From NCBI GenBank assembly GCA_964602655.1, contig CAZRSF010000004.1, forward strand, positions 1 to 64,000: a stretch of 64,000 bases of DNA, given 5' to 3'. Numbering within the stretch: the first letter of the stretch is position 1; the number at the start of each line of letters is the position of its first letter. The notes beneath the pieces were generated by a model. The model was given only the letters and a program-made list of their open reading frames with translations. It made no database searches and was not told where the DNA came from. This DNA comes from Moduliflexus sp964602655. Its GTDB lineage: Bacteria > Moduliflexota > Moduliflexia > Moduliflexales > Moduliflexaceae. This document shows positions 8,094-18,025 of the stretch, piece by piece. The position numbers were made by a program, and so were the translations under genes.

Positions 8094-9218
8094 TTACCTC
8101 TTTCCACCTGCTTCGCTGTAAACATGCAGCAATTCGCGGGCGGCGCGTTCCCAGGAAAAACACTGAGCTTGCGCGTACCCTTTTTCTTGAAGTGACCGAT
8201 AGAGATTGGCGTCAGTCAAGACAGAGCGCATGGCGTCTGCCATCTCGCGGATATTCAGCGGATCAACGAGAATGGCGGCGTCTCCGACCACTTCCGGCAG
8301 CGAGGCCGCATTCGAACAAATCACCGGCACGCCGCAGGCCATCGCCTCTAATGGCGGCAGGCCGAAGCCTTCATATAACGAGGGAAAGACAAATAACGAT
8401 GCGCCGCGATAGAGATCGAATAAGCCGTCGTCTTCGACGAAATCGGTAAAAATTATTCGACCGCCGGGGTCTAAACGGGCGGCAAGATCATATAACTCGT
8501 GGCGCCGCGAGTCGCGTTTCCCGGCAATCACAAGCTGCGTCTGCTGATAGACCTCCTGATGCGTCATAAACGCCTGCGCCAATGTGGTAATATTTTTGTA
8601 GCCGTGATGCTTGCCAACGTAAAAACTATACCGTCCTTCGATGCCGTAGCGGCGTTTCAAGGCCATCTCACGCGAGTCATGCGTGTTTGCCTGTTCTGGT
8701 TGCTGGCATTGCTCATCCGCGCCATTGGGAATGACGTAAATGTTGTCTGGCGACACATGAAAAAAACGAGTCAGGTCTTTTCGAGAATGCTCCGAAACGG
8801 TGAGGATCGCTCTGGCGTACTTCGCCGCATAACCGAGCATGTATTGCGCGTAATAATGGGCAATTTTCGATGGGCATTCTTCGGGATAGAGATAATAGAT
8901 CAAATCGTGAATCGTCACAACATACGGGCAAGAAGGTATCATCGGCACATTGAAATTGGGGTAGTGCATCAAATCGATCTGTTGTTTGCGAATTTCTATT
9001 GGAAGGCGATATTGTTCCTTGATCGAATAAATCGGCGTCCAGGCTGGCAGATGCACCGGAATGAAATTGTCCTGCTGTATTGGAAGCATTTCCCCAGGCT
9101 GCAAAAACAGCACATAGTCATGCGGCGCATCAATGTGTGCCAAATGAATCAGCAGGTTTCGCAAATACCGTCCAATGCCGGTATTCCCAAGCATGCGCGC
9201 GTCAATTCCGATTCGCAT
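8094..9218 (-). CDS. Glycosyltransferase family 4
   Basis: This 374-residue GT-B enzyme begins MRIGIDARMLGNTGIGRY, the usual opening of this subfamily. For that reason the ATG at 9218 is preferred over one six codons upstream at 9236, which has no ribosome binding site. The donor-site signature YEGFGLPPLEAMACGVPV is intact, followed by LPEVVGDAAILVDP. It is closely similar to the glycosyltransferase at 16892-18025, so the two are probably paralogues using related donors. The start lies 17 bases inside the upstream membrane gene. Role: addition of one sugar to the surface polysaccharide. Confidence 0.85.
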   Translation of the reverse strand: MRIGIDARMLGNTGIGRYLRNLLIHLAHIDAPHDYVLFLQPGEMLPIQQDNFIPVHLPAWTPIYSIKEQYRLPIEIRKQQIDLMHYPNFNVPMIPSCPYVVTIHDLIYYLYPEECPSKIAHYYAQYMLGYAAKYARAILTVSEHSRKDLTRFFHVSPDNIYVIPNGADEQCQQPEQANTHDSREMALKRRYGIEGRYSFYVGKHHGYKNITTLAQAFMTHQEVYQQTQLVIAGKRDSRRHELYDLAARLDPGGRIIFTDFVEDDGLFDLYRGASLFVFPSLYEGFGLPPLEAMACGVPVICSNAASLPEVVGDAAILVDPLNIREMADAMRSVLTDANLYRSLQEKGYAQAQCFSWERAARELLHVYSEAGGKR

Positions 9219-10470
9219 ACATTCGTTTTTTCCCATAAGAAAACAGAGAGACTAACGCGGCAGCAGCGTAAATAATCACAAACGGAATCAGCGGAGCGCG
9301 AAAACGCGGCATGGAGGTAAAAAATATCGGAATCAGCATGGAACTGCCTAACAGAACGTAAATCAGAATATGCTGTTTCCAGCATATATACGAACCGAGA
9401 AGACCACATATCCCGAAAATTGCAATGCCTGTCCAGGCGATTCGATCCGCTGGATGCGGATAGGGACTCCAGAAAATTTTCAACTTCCTCCACACCAAAT
9501 TGGCGAATTGATCAGGATGTCCAAACATAAATTGTTTCGCCAACTGCGCAGCGCGTTCGTCTCTGGCTTTGACATCGGTCAAGGCGAGATCGGAAAATGG
9601 CTGATACGCTTCTGCCGGCGGCGTCCAGCCATTCGCCTGACCGCGTTCCAATAGCGTCAAATTATAATCGGTCGAAGGGCTATTGCCAAGATACATCGTC
9701 CAGCCGCCGTTGGAATTGACCAGCAGAAATGCGCCCGTGACGCGGTAATTCCGGTATGTCCAGGGGAGAATCACGCATGCCGCGACAAGACCGATGATCA
9801 TCAGCAATGCCGCGCCTTTTACCGGTGTTCGCCAATAGCGCATGATCACCCATAGCACGACACAACTCGCCATCGTGATATTTGACGCTTTGTTCAGCAT
9901 GAGCAAGCCGAAGGCGGCTCCGAGACCAGCGGCGTGCCAATAGATATGTTTTTCAGTTTCAGACAGGAGGAATGTCATGACGAGCAGCGTCAAAAAAATC
10001 GAAAGCCCTTCCGTCAGCGGCACATGGACTAAAAGTAAGAAAAACGGATAGCAACAACTGATGACGCCAGCCGCGATGCCAACCCGCTTTCCATATAAAT
10101 GCTCTCCGACCAGATAGGTCAAGCCGCAAGAAAACGCGCTGATAATTGCCAGCCCTATGCGCCCCCAAAATAGCTTGACGCCGAACAGAGCATACCACAG
10201 CGCAAGATACAACGGCGTGAGCGGCGGGCGGAATGTGCCGGGGATATTCGGATCATACGGAGGATCGATGGTGCTGGCGAAGAGATGCCGCTCGACCAGA
10301 TTTTTTGCGATCTGGTGATAGGACTCGGCATCAACGGAGAGGCTCTGGGGTCTATTTAAGGAAGGGCTGATGACAAAAATAAAGAGCATTCTGACCAAAA
10401 ATGCAATTCCAATCGTACTGATACAAACAATAATGCGTTGCTCAGGAATTCTGCTCTGGGTTATTTGCAT
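9202..10470 (-). CDS. GT39/ArnT-like polytopic membrane glycosyltransferase
   Basis: This 422-residue protein has about ten membrane helices. The N-terminal periplasmic loop contains SVDAESYHQIAKNLVERH and a later FRPPLTPLYLALWYALFG. Acidic residues after the first helix and the RPPLxPLYLA motif are typical of the dolichyl-phosphate-mannose mannosyltransferase / ArnT superfamily (PMT_2), which uses polyprenyl-phosphate sugars at the outer face of the inner membrane. It sits in the polysaccharide operon directly after the O-antigen ligase-like gene (50-base gap). It probably decorates the lipid-linked glycan or a protein. Acceptor and donor are unknown. Confidence 0.75.
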   Translation of the reverse strand: MQITQSRIPEQRIIVCISTIGIAFLVRMLFIFVISPSLNRPQSLSVDAESYHQIAKNLVERHLFASTIDPPYDPNIPGTFRPPLTPLYLALWYALFGVKLFWGRIGLAIISAFSCGLTYLVGEHLYGKRVGIAAGVISCCYPFFLLLVHVPLTEGLSIFLTLLVMTFLLSETEKHIYWHAAGLGAAFGLLMLNKASNITMASCVVLWVIMRYWRTPVKGAALLMIIGLVAACVILPWTYRNYRVTGAFLLVNSNGGWTMYLGNSPSTDYNLTLLERGQANGWTPPAEAYQPFSDLALTDVKARDERAAQLAKQFMFGHPDQFANLVWRKLKIFWSPYPHPADRIAWTGIAIFGICGLLGSYICWKQHILIYVLLGSSMLIPIFFTSMPRFRAPLIPFVIIYAAAALVSLFSYGKKRMYANRN

Positions 10471-10520
10471 AATGGCAAGAAAGGAGATTTGCAGAAAATA
10501 TAAACGTCTTCATCTCTCTT

Positions 10521-12053
10521 TCATGTTTCAGATCGGAGTTGCTTTTTTATACTACTCTCTTGTGAACCAATCATACCAATGCTCATAGTCAATCCTGCCA
10601 AAAACCAAAAATTCGGGGCTAATGGAGGAAAGAGCCAGAGCACATCGGCAATATTATGCACTAACGAAGCGATAAGTCCGGCAATGCCGCCATTCATTAA
10701 ACCTTGCAAACGAATATCGCTTATGCCGGCTCGCCATTTCATCAGGGTCATGAATAATTTTCCTAATGTCCATAACAATATAAGAAAGCCGACGATACCG
10801 AGTTTGACAAACAGATACACATACAAATTATCAACGACAAGGTCTGCACCCATTCCAATCCCGAATAATTTCCGAAAAAAGGGGAGCTTATTAAACATTT
10901 TTATTGCAGATTCGACACGTTGCAAACGTCCGGCGCTGAATTGATCCGGATCCGTTGCCAAACGACGAAAATTGTACCGCGCAAATTCCGGACGATCTGC
11001 GTTTTGATTGATAAACACAAAGAGGCTGATACCAAAAATAAGCGCGATTGCAAGCGTTTGAATTTTAATTTTTTTGCCAAAGATCGCTAATATCAGAATG
11101 CCAATAACTCCACCCAACAAGGCCCCGCGTGAATAGGTGAGGAATAATGCGTACCAGATACCGATAAATACGAGCAAAAGTATTATTTTTTTCCAACGAC
11201 TCTGCATGGCAAGAATGATTCCACCTAAAAACGGCAGGAACATCGCTAAATGGCCTCCAAAAATATTACCATTTTGAAACGTGGAATACAACTTTTGGCG
11301 ATTTCCTTCGATATAATTCCAACGCCCGCCGAATTCCGCATATCGAATCATGTTATATTGTTCAGTGATTCCTGGTACAGCGACATTTTCGAATCCTCGA
11401 CGTAATTGTAACGCGCCATAAAGACACACCAACACAAGAGAGATGATCAATACGAACAACAAAGCTCTCAGTCGAAAATGATTTTTCATCACCGTACATG
11501 TAAGGAAATAGACGGGAACAAATCCGAAAAACGCAGCAAATTCGATAAGAATCACTTTCGGAGGATTGTGATACATCAGACTGATTCCTGAATTTATCAC
11601 TCCAGAGAGCATAAAAACAAGCAACACACGAAATAGTGGCGTTTGAGTGGCGAGATGTTTAGAAAATAGCAAGCTGAGAGACCATAGGATAAGGGAGAAT
11701 AGTATCAGAATATTGGCAGACGTGAAGGGAACGCCAGAGATCGTTCTTCCAGACTTCGGGATCGTCACAGAAACGAAAAACGAGAGGAAAAAGAAAAGGA
11801 AGAGGAGGCGATGTTGAGAGGCTTGCGCGTCAGAATGAATAGAGATGGTATCTACGATAGATTGAGAACGGGAAAACGCATTGGCGTATAATATAACGGC
11901 GAATCCAGCAAATCCGGCGGCACCGATAAGCGTTGCTATCGGGGAAACTACAGTTGAAAGCAAGCCGATCCCTGTTCCTAAGATCAGGATACTGGTATAT
12001 TTCAAGAACTCTGGAGCGAGTTGGTTGGAAAAATTTCCTTGTGGTCTCATCAT
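10521..12053 (-). CDS. O-antigen ligase/polymerase-like membrane protein (Wzy_C/WaaL family)
   Basis: The 510-residue protein has roughly twelve predicted membrane helices and one large periplasmic loop before YALFLTYSRGALLGGVIGI. The YSRGA motif with its arginine is characteristic of the Wzy_C family (O-antigen ligase WaaL and polymerases). These proteins transfer lipid-linked polysaccharide to an acceptor or polymerise repeat units at the periplasmic side. The gene is more AT-rich than the window average, common for glycan clusters that move between strains. It lies 13 bases after the SGNH hydrolase gene in the same operon. Ligase and polymerase cannot be told apart from sequence alone. Confidence 0.8.
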   Translation of the reverse strand: MMRPQGNFSNQLAPEFLKYTSILILGTGIGLLSTVVSPIATLIGAAGFAGFAVILYANAFSRSQSIVDTISIHSDAQASQHRLLFLFFFLSFFVSVTIPKSGRTISGVPFTSANILILFSLILWSLSLLFSKHLATQTPLFRVLLVFMLSGVINSGISLMYHNPPKVILIEFAAFFGFVPVYFLTCTVMKNHFRLRALLFVLIISLVLVCLYGALQLRRGFENVAVPGITEQYNMIRYAEFGGRWNYIEGNRQKLYSTFQNGNIFGGHLAMFLPFLGGIILAMQSRWKKIILLLVFIGIWYALFLTYSRGALLGGVIGILILAIFGKKIKIQTLAIALIFGISLFVFINQNADRPEFARYNFRRLATDPDQFSAGRLQRVESAIKMFNKLPFFRKLFGIGMGADLVVDNLYVYLFVKLGIVGFLILLWTLGKLFMTLMKWRAGISDIRLQGLMNGGIAGLIASLVHNIADVLWLFPPLAPNFWFLAGLTMSIGMIGSQESSIKKQLRSET

Positions 12054-12066
12054 TCGCCTCTTTTAC

Positions 12067-13158
12067 TCATTTCATTTCCTTCGACACCTGTTGCGTCAGG
12101 CTTTTTATAGACGTCATCAGTTCTTCTGTCGCTTTCTCATGACCAGCAACGTTCCAATGCCCATCATGCTGAAAATGATATTGCATCGGATTGCCGCCGG
12201 CCTCAAACACCGGACGTAAATCCACAACAGTAAAACCGTATCCACGCAGCAATGTGACAAAACGTTCGTGCATTTTCCTCTCGACCTCCTGATTATCGCC
12301 AAGCCACAGGGCACGGGAGGGAATTAATACCAGAAACATTTCAGAAATAGCATATTTTTGCCGCAATGCAAGCAATTTTTCGCAAGATTTATCAAGAATC
12401 TCTTCTGAATAGGTCAAACGAGAGATTGCGTCCGTATAATCATCAATGATGCCGTATCGCACGGCAATCGTATTTAGAAGCGGGTTTTGGTGGAACAGGC
12501 CAATCACAACGTTATACAACGCTAATTGCCGTCCTAAAAAAATTTTTAGTCGGAAAAATACGCCACGATGAATTTTATCATAGTATGGGGTGGAATCCGA
12601 AGACGCGTTTAATGGCGGTGAGCTGGTCTCAATCGGGGAATTCTGTGGTTGATTCATATAATCTTTCAGGTCATTTTCCATACATATTCCGACAACCAGC
12701 CGCTTAATCGTCGCGCCATGCTCAATGGCATATCGCACCAATTTTTCATAGCCATTAAAATCCGTTGGAATGCTGATATTATAAACTGGTTCGCCTAACC
12801 TGGCTTCTAATATATTCGAGTAACGCTGCTCTTCTTCCACGCCATGCCCGTAGCTGAACGAATCGCCGACAACGAACAGATCATCGGCGGTCGAATGTTT
12901 CAAATCTTTGACATCTCGCAGACCATATTGATTGAATCGTACCGTGACATTAAAATCGCCGGCTTTCATCCAATGATGGAATTCCGAATTTTCCTGTCCT
13001 AACAGCACCCCGTCCTTATTGAAATAAAATTTAACCATTGAGGACGGATCATAGACCGGAAACAACCATCGAACAGCAAATTCAAGGAAGAGAAACGATA
13101 GCCCCGCGGAAAACGTAAACAGCGCAAGATTCTTCGCAATTTTTTTAAGCAATTTCAT
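12067..13158 (-). CDS. Membrane-anchored SGNH/GDSL hydrolase-like protein
   Basis: With the start at 13158 the protein has 363 residues and opens with MKLLKKIAKN and a single hydrophobic anchor; a longer frame upstream would overlap the previous gene and lacks anchor logic. The periplasmic domain has the nucleophile block VVGDSFSYGHGV (GDS serine), a middle PVYNISIPTDFNGYE block and a C-terminal DGHWNVAGHEKATEEL carrying the Asp/His of the catalytic triad. Enzymes of this type add or remove acetyl groups on polysaccharides (as in AlgX/AlgJ). In this operon it probably O-acetylates or deacetylates the surface glycan. It has a paralogue at 57113-58321. Confidence 0.8.
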   Translation of the reverse strand: MKLLKKIAKNLALFTFSAGLSFLFLEFAVRWLFPVYDPSSMVKFYFNKDGVLLGQENSEFHHWMKAGDFNVTVRFNQYGLRDVKDLKHSTADDLFVVGDSFSYGHGVEEEQRYSNILEARLGEPVYNISIPTDFNGYEKLVRYAIEHGATIKRLVVGICMENDLKDYMNQPQNSPIETSSPPLNASSDSTPYYDKIHRGVFFRLKIFLGRQLALYNVVIGLFHQNPLLNTIAVRYGIIDDYTDAISRLTYSEEILDKSCEKLLALRQKYAISEMFLVLIPSRALWLGDNQEVERKMHERFVTLLRGYGFTVVDLRPVFEAGGNPMQYHFQHDGHWNVAGHEKATEELMTSIKSLTQQVSKEMK

Positions 13159-13166
13159 CGTATTTT

Positions 13167-14270
13167 TCACCGCGCAATTAAGGGGGTATACATCTCCAAA
13201 AGGCGTTCTGACATTATCGCGACAGAATATGATTCCATTACACGCTTTCGACCCGCTGCTCCAAGACGTTCGCATTCCTGAGGCGAGAAAAGCAGTGCGT
13301 TGATGTGAGCAAGGCATGCCTGAAGATCATGTTCCGGGAAAATTCTCCCGGCCTCGCCGATCACTTCAGGAATAGAGCCGGAATCCGAGCCAATAACTGG
13401 TACTTCACAACTCATCAATTCAATAACGGCTCTGCCGAATTGCTCTTTCCAGCGCGGCGTTGTTTGAGACGGCACAATTCCAATATCCATGCAATTCAAA
13501 TATGCTGGGAGCTTCTCATATTCAATATTCCCGGCTAAATGGACACGGTGCGCGACGCCCTGTTCGGCGACGCGCGTTCGAAATCCCTGTTCTGCCTCCC
13601 CGCTGCCAACCACCAACAGATGTGCTTGTTCAGGCAGAGATCGCATCATCTCCACTAACAGAAAAATACCTTTACTCTCTAATAATCTTCCACAATAGCC
13701 GATGACGAATTTTCCGTCAAGTCCTAATCGCGCTTTTAAATCGTCAACACAGAGCTTTCGAAACATCCTGTGATTCACGCCGAGCGGAAAGACTGTGATT
13801 GGTTTTGTCAAGCCTTCCTGTTGTAATGTGTCTTTGACACCGGAACTACAGACAAACGCCTGTTCCGCCTGTCGTATGACATACGCCATCGGCAGGCGAA
13901 ACAACGGATGAACATTGCCCGGAATATTTTCGGCAGAATAGACGAATATTCGGCTTTTCAGACCGCAAAGATTTCGAAATAGCACAGTCTGAAACGCAAT
14001 CATTCCGCTGATCTCTTCGAAGATATGGAGAATATCCGGTCGGATGACGCGAATATCATGGAGAAGACGCGGGGAAAAGCAGGCTCCACGAATATGCCAA
14101 GGGAAAAAAAGGCGCCGTTGAAAAATACTCGAATGTAGTGTGGGCTCTATCGTTTCAGTATCAGGAATAACTACTGAGCATTCGAATGCATGATTGTTAG
14201 CCTGCACATATCGTAAAAAATCAGTTACTTCACGAACAAAACTTTTCGTAATAATCAATACGCGCTTCAT
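13167..14270 (-). CDS. Glycosyltransferase family 4
   Basis: This is a 367-residue GT-B enzyme. The N-terminus MKRVLIITKSFVREVTDFLR starts the first Rossmann-like domain. The donor-binding region FVIGYCGRLLESKGIFLLVE and the motif WKEQFGRAVIELMSCEVPV carry the conserved glutamates of family 4. It is more diverged from the two paralogous transferases in the operon than they are from each other. It ends eight bases before the SGNH hydrolase gene and starts nine bases after the FkbM methyltransferase gene, so it is firmly in the operon. It probably adds one residue of the repeat unit; sugar specificity is unknown. Confidence 0.85.
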   Translation of the reverse strand: MKRVLIITKSFVREVTDFLRYVQANNHAFECSVVIPDTETIEPTLHSSIFQRRLFFPWHIRGACFSPRLLHDIRVIRPDILHIFEEISGMIAFQTVLFRNLCGLKSRIFVYSAENIPGNVHPLFRLPMAYVIRQAEQAFVCSSGVKDTLQQEGLTKPITVFPLGVNHRMFRKLCVDDLKARLGLDGKFVIGYCGRLLESKGIFLLVEMMRSLPEQAHLLVVGSGEAEQGFRTRVAEQGVAHRVHLAGNIEYEKLPAYLNCMDIGIVPSQTTPRWKEQFGRAVIELMSCEVPVIGSDSGSIPEVIGEAGRIFPEHDLQACLAHINALLFSPQECERLGAAGRKRVMESYSVAIMSERLLEMYTPLIAR

Positions 14271-14279
14271 TTCGAAACG

Positions 14280-15158
14280 TTACCATGCAAAAATATGCGA
14301 ATCCTCTTCTTCCTTAATGGAATACCCCAATTTTTTTAAGAGCGCAACTAATTTGGGGTGTTGAGGCTGTTTTGACGCATCAAGATGATATGAGGAAATC
14401 GACCATTTGGGACGGTAGGCGCGGATAAGCTCTCTTGCGCCGAGTATGGCGGATTCTTCAGCGCCTTCGATGTCTATTTTGATAAAATCTACTCGTGCTA
14501 ATCGTAATGTCTCCATCAAATGGTCAAGCGTTGTCACCTCAACGGTTTGATAAAACGTATGATAATTTGTTGGGGCTTGAGGAATCATGCTCGAATTCAG
14601 ACAATAATCAGAAACACAGATGTCTGCTAAGCCTGGTTGATCGGCGACTGCACAGGGAACAACAGTGACATTGGCAATATTATTGGCAAGGAGATTTTTA
14701 TGGATCACAGTATGCGTGACGGGTTCGATAGCGACAATCTGCCCGCTTCGACCAATGTATTCGGAGAAATACAGCGTTGTTGTGCCAATATTAGCCCCCA
14801 CATCCAATACCGTGTCCCCCTCATTGATAAAGACATGACGCGAAAAAAATCGAGGCAGCACGAATGTTTCCGTAAGTACTTGGGTAATGCCCAGTAAAAA
14901 GAAATGAGGATCATGGATGATAAAATCGGGGGTGAAATACACTTTATATGGAGGAAGATCGAAATACTGTTCTCCATCTGGAGGAGTAACCAAACGTTTA
15001 TGCAAAAACCGGTCAACAATTCGGTCTCGGTAAATATACGCATGGCGGATGATTTCCAGCCGTTCTGCTACTGTAAGATATGGGTTGCCCCACAATAGTT
15101 GCAATCGCTGCCTGATCGTTCTGATAATTTTGTCGAGTGGTAAATTACAATTCCTCAT
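14280..15158 (-). CDS. FkbM-family methyltransferase
   Basis: This 292-residue class I S-adenosylmethionine methyltransferase has the FkbM signature. The cofactor motif is LDVGANIGTTTLYFSEYIG, followed by VAIEPVTHTVIHKNL, and the C-terminal part holds VDFIKIDIEGAEESAILGA. FkbM-type enzymes methylate hydroxyl groups, in many glycan clusters on sugar residues, often to cap or modify chains. Spacing to its neighbours is 9 and 21 bases. The gene is AT-richer than the window average. Likely role: O-methylation of a sugar in the surface polysaccharide; the target position is unknown. Confidence 0.85.
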   Translation of the reverse strand: MRNCNLPLDKIIRTIRQRLQLLWGNPYLTVAERLEIIRHAYIYRDRIVDRFLHKRLVTPPDGEQYFDLPPYKVYFTPDFIIHDPHFFLLGITQVLTETFVLPRFFSRHVFINEGDTVLDVGANIGTTTLYFSEYIGRSGQIVAIEPVTHTVIHKNLLANNIANVTVVPCAVADQPGLADICVSDYCLNSSMIPQAPTNYHTFYQTVEVTTLDHLMETLRLARVDFIKIDIEGAEESAILGARELIRAYRPKWSISSYHLDASKQPQHPKLVALLKKLGYSIKEEEDSHIFAW

Positions 15159-15179
15159 GTATTCAAATTCTCCGTTCTT

Positions 15180-16001
15180 TTACTGTACCAGTTGTTTCAA
15201 AAGGAGAATTCCGTGTATTGCCCAAGACGTTATGTTGCCATAATGCTTTCGATAAAACCGCCGCAAGCTGTCATCTCGCAACCGTTGCAGCCGTCGCGCC
15301 TGTTCCGGCGATTTCTGGCTGCTGCCGCGATTATGATGATAGACCGCGAGTTCGCCGAGATAATAGGTCGCCCAGCCTGCTCGCGCCGAGCGATAACACC
15401 AGTCAATATCTTCGGCGTACATAAAAAAATCTTCGTTTAATAGGCCGATCTGCACCATCGTTTCGCGGCGAATCATGAACACCGCACCGATCAAATAATC
15501 TACCGCAAAATTTGTTGTGACATCATGGCGCGTCATCCGACTTTTCCAACGCATTCGCCGCGACGGGCTGATTTTATCGCGCAGCATGTCGAGCGGCATT
15601 CTTGGAAAATCGTCGAACGACGCCTGCCACGATCCATCCGAATTCAAGAGGCGCGTTCCCGCAATACCGACCGTCGAATGCGCGTCGAGAAACGCGACCA
15701 TCTGCGCTATCGCGTTATCGCGCAACGCCGTATCGCTGTTCAACAGGAGTAGATACCGCGCCGAAGCCTGCCGCAACGCCTGATTATTCGCTTTGGAAAA
15801 CCCGACATTTTCCTGATTGCGAATCAGCCGCACTTGCGAAAACTGCTGCGCCACCATCTCCGCGCTGCCGTCGGACGAGCCGTTATCCACCACCCACACC
15901 TCGAACGTAATTTCTAATGTGTGCCGATAGACCGATTCAAGACACTGCCGCAGCAAGTCCCGCGTGTTCCAGTTGACGATAATCGCAGAAACGTCAATCA
16001 T
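15180..16001 (-). CDS. Glycosyltransferase family 2 (rhamnosyltransferase-like)
   Basis: This 273-residue GT-A fold inverting enzyme opens with VSAIIVNWNTRDLLRQCLES, followed by VWVVDNGSSDGSAEMV for nucleotide binding. The metal-site region is LLLLNSDTALR, where the usual DxD is replaced by NSD, as in many WbbL-like rhamnosyltransferases. Later FFMYAEDIDWCYRSARAGW supplies the ED motif of the catalytic base. The start overlaps the stop of the upstream methyltransferase (ATGA). The role is adding a sugar, possibly rhamnose, to the lipid-linked glycan; the donor is inferred from family resemblance only. Confidence 0.85.
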   Translation of the reverse strand: MIDVSAIIVNWNTRDLLRQCLESVYRHTLEITFEVWVVDNGSSDGSAEMVAQQFSQVRLIRNQENVGFSKANNQALRQASARYLLLLNSDTALRDNAIAQMVAFLDAHSTVGIAGTRLLNSDGSWQASFDDFPRMPLDMLRDKISPSRRMRWKSRMTRHDVTTNFAVDYLIGAVFMIRRETMVQIGLLNEDFFMYAEDIDWCYRSARAGWATYYLGELAVYHHNRGSSQKSPEQARRLQRLRDDSLRRFYRKHYGNITSWAIHGILLLKQLVQ

Positions 16002-16882
16002 GGTTTCGTTCCGATCATAAGCAACGTCCGGCCTGTCGGCAAATCCAATACCGGCTTTGTGGCGCGATATAAATGCGGAAAAATCAGCGCGTTATATCCG
16101 GCAATCAGCGCGGTAATCAGCGGAAAACAGCGATTGTAGAGCGGTTGCAGTTTGCCCAGCGTCCGAATGCCGATGACATCTTGAATCCCGGCGCGTCCTT
16201 GCAAAAAACCGTGATCGCGAATCATCCAGGGATGAATCAGATTGCAAAACGTTTTCACTTTCGGCGGATTCGAATAGCCGCGATAGGCGATACGCAGACC
16301 AGCCAGTTTCACTTCCTCGGTCAATTCGTCTAAATCGAATTCCCGCACATGCCCATACGCTTTTTCGCCATACACCGCTTCGTCGTCGTCTTTCTCATGC
16401 TCGTGAAGATGCTTGTTCGGCGTCGTGATAATCATGCTGCCGCCTGGTTTCAAGACTCGATGAATTTCGCGTAGCACGGCCTGATACTGTTCGAGATGCT
16501 CGATCACCTCGACAAACAAGGCAACATCAACAGAATTATCGCCAAACTGCGGCAGGCCGTTTTGCAAATCGTGATGAAAAAATTCGACATCGAGCGGCAG
16601 ATCGGGATGGCTCGCGCGGGTCTGCTTAGCATTTTCGCGGGCATGTCCGATTTCACGTTCGCGAATATCCAACCCGACCACGCGGAATCCGTTCAACGCA
16701 AATGTCAACGCTTTGATGCCAGGCCCGCAGCCGATGTCAAGCAGGGTTTTGCCCTTGCCGTCAGGGAAAAAGATGTCCATGACATCCCAGAATTGCGTTT
16801 CGCACGGGCATTTGATGCGTCCGCTGAATTCTCCTAATCGCGTAGGAGGAATCGCGTTCCATAACATATCTCGATAAGCCAT
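15998..16882 (-). CDS. Class I SAM-dependent methyltransferase
   Basis: This 294-residue protein has the methyltransferase motif I LLDIGCGPGIKALTFAL, motif II VVGLDIRER and the post-motif block VLREIHRVLKPGGSMIITTP. It resembles the UbiE/Coq5-like Methyltransf_11 group that is common in polysaccharide operons. The C-terminal 80 residues contain an aromatic, partly hydrophobic segment that may touch the membrane. It is translationally coupled to the downstream glycosyltransferase and begins 9 bases after the upstream one. A sugar or lipid-linked intermediate is the likely substrate. Confidence 0.85.
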   Translation of the reverse strand: MAYRDMLWNAIPPTRLGEFSGRIKCPCETQFWDVMDIFFPDGKGKTLLDIGCGPGIKALTFALNGFRVVGLDIREREIGHARENAKQTRASHPDLPLDVEFFHHDLQNGLPQFGDNSVDVALFVEVIEHLEQYQAVLREIHRVLKPGGSMIITTPNKHLHEHEKDDDEAVYGEKAYGHVREFDLDELTEEVKLAGLRIAYRGYSNPPKVKTFCNLIHPWMIRDHGFLQGRAGIQDVIGIRTLGKLQPLYNRCFPLITALIAGYNALIFPHLYRATKPVLDLPTGRTLLMIGTKP

Positions 16883-16891
16883 AAAAATCCC

Positions 16892-18025
16892 TTATACGAT
16901 AGAAGTCAACACGTCAAGAGTTTTTTGCGCGCACAACTCCCAGGAAAACTGTTTGGCTCGCATCTGCCCCATTTCTCGGTAGGCTCGATGCAGGTCGCGA
17001 TCCGTCAATAATTGATGCAGCCGCTCCGCCATGTTGTCAACGCTGTACGGATCGAACAGCATCGCGGCATCCCCGGCGACCTCCGGCAGCGACGATGTAT
17101 TGGAGCAGGCCACCGGCACGCCGCACGCCATCGCCTCTAAGACCGGCATCCCGAAGCCTTCGTACAACGATGGCAGCGCAAAGACATCCGCGCCGTTAAT
17201 CAGCGCCGGCATATCCTGATCCGGCACGTAGCCTGTCCAGATCACCTCTTGCTGCAACGAGAGTCGCGTAATCGTGCCTAAAATTTCATCTTCCGGCAAA
17301 TCGCGATATTGCTGGCCGATCAGCACAAGTTTATGCGGGATGCGATGCCGTTGCTTCAACAGGTAAAACGCCTGGATCAAGCGCGGGATATTTTTCCGGC
17401 GCTGCAACGTGCCGATGCACAGGATAAACGGTTCGGGCAAACGATAGCGATTCAGCGTCGCCTGGACAACATCGCGTTCGAGCGGCTGAAAGCGCCTGTG
17501 GACGCCATGATGAACGGCGATGACCTTCTCCGGCGCGATATTGTAATAGGCTAACACATCCTGGCGTGTGGCTTCCGAAACCGTGATAATTTTGGCGGCG
17601 GCGCGGATACTGTGCTGCGTGGAACGCTTCAGCCAATAGCGCAGAGCCCGAGAAAAACAATCAGGGAAAAAGAGAAATGCGACATCGTGTATTGTCACCA
17701 CACTTTTTTTCGGCAAATACCAGAGCGGCATGGTGGACGTCGGGAAAAAATAGGCGTCTTGCGGATGCTTGATGAGTTCGAGCGGCAAACGAAGCTGCGC
17801 CCATAACAAAGGAAATTCGAGGACTCTCGCGGCGACTTCCGATGCGCCTGTCGGCGTGATGCCTAACGTGTTCAGCGGCGCGGGATCGGCGTGGCGCAGA
17901 TAGAGCGTGAACCGGTGTGCGGTGTCCGGCGCATTGATCATGGCTTGAATCAGATGGTACGCATAATAGCCCACGCCCGCTTTCTGTCCCGCTGCTGCGC
18001 CTGTCGCTTCGATGCCGATCTTCAT
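16892..18025 (-). CDS. Glycosyltransferase family 4
   Basis: This 377-residue GT-B enzyme starts MKIGIEATGAAAGQKAGVGY and has the donor motif YEGFGMPVLEAMACGVPV and then LPEVAGDAAMLFDP. It is closely related to the enzyme at 8094-9218, suggesting duplication within the operon. Its start codon overlaps the stop of the upstream sensor kinase (ATGA). Signalling and glycan genes are therefore translationally coupled at this junction, which is unusual. Likely role: early or middle transferase of the repeat unit. Confidence 0.87.
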   Translation of the reverse strand: MKIGIEATGAAAGQKAGVGYYAYHLIQAMINAPDTAHRFTLYLRHADPAPLNTLGITPTGASEVAARVLEFPLLWAQLRLPLELIKHPQDAYFFPTSTMPLWYLPKKSVVTIHDVAFLFFPDCFSRALRYWLKRSTQHSIRAAAKIITVSEATRQDVLAYYNIAPEKVIAVHHGVHRRFQPLERDVVQATLNRYRLPEPFILCIGTLQRRKNIPRLIQAFYLLKQRHRIPHKLVLIGQQYRDLPEDEILGTITRLSLQQEVIWTGYVPDQDMPALINGADVFALPSLYEGFGMPVLEAMACGVPVACSNTSSLPEVAGDAAMLFDPYSVDNMAERLHQLLTDRDLHRAYREMGQMRAKQFSWELCAQKTLDVLTSIV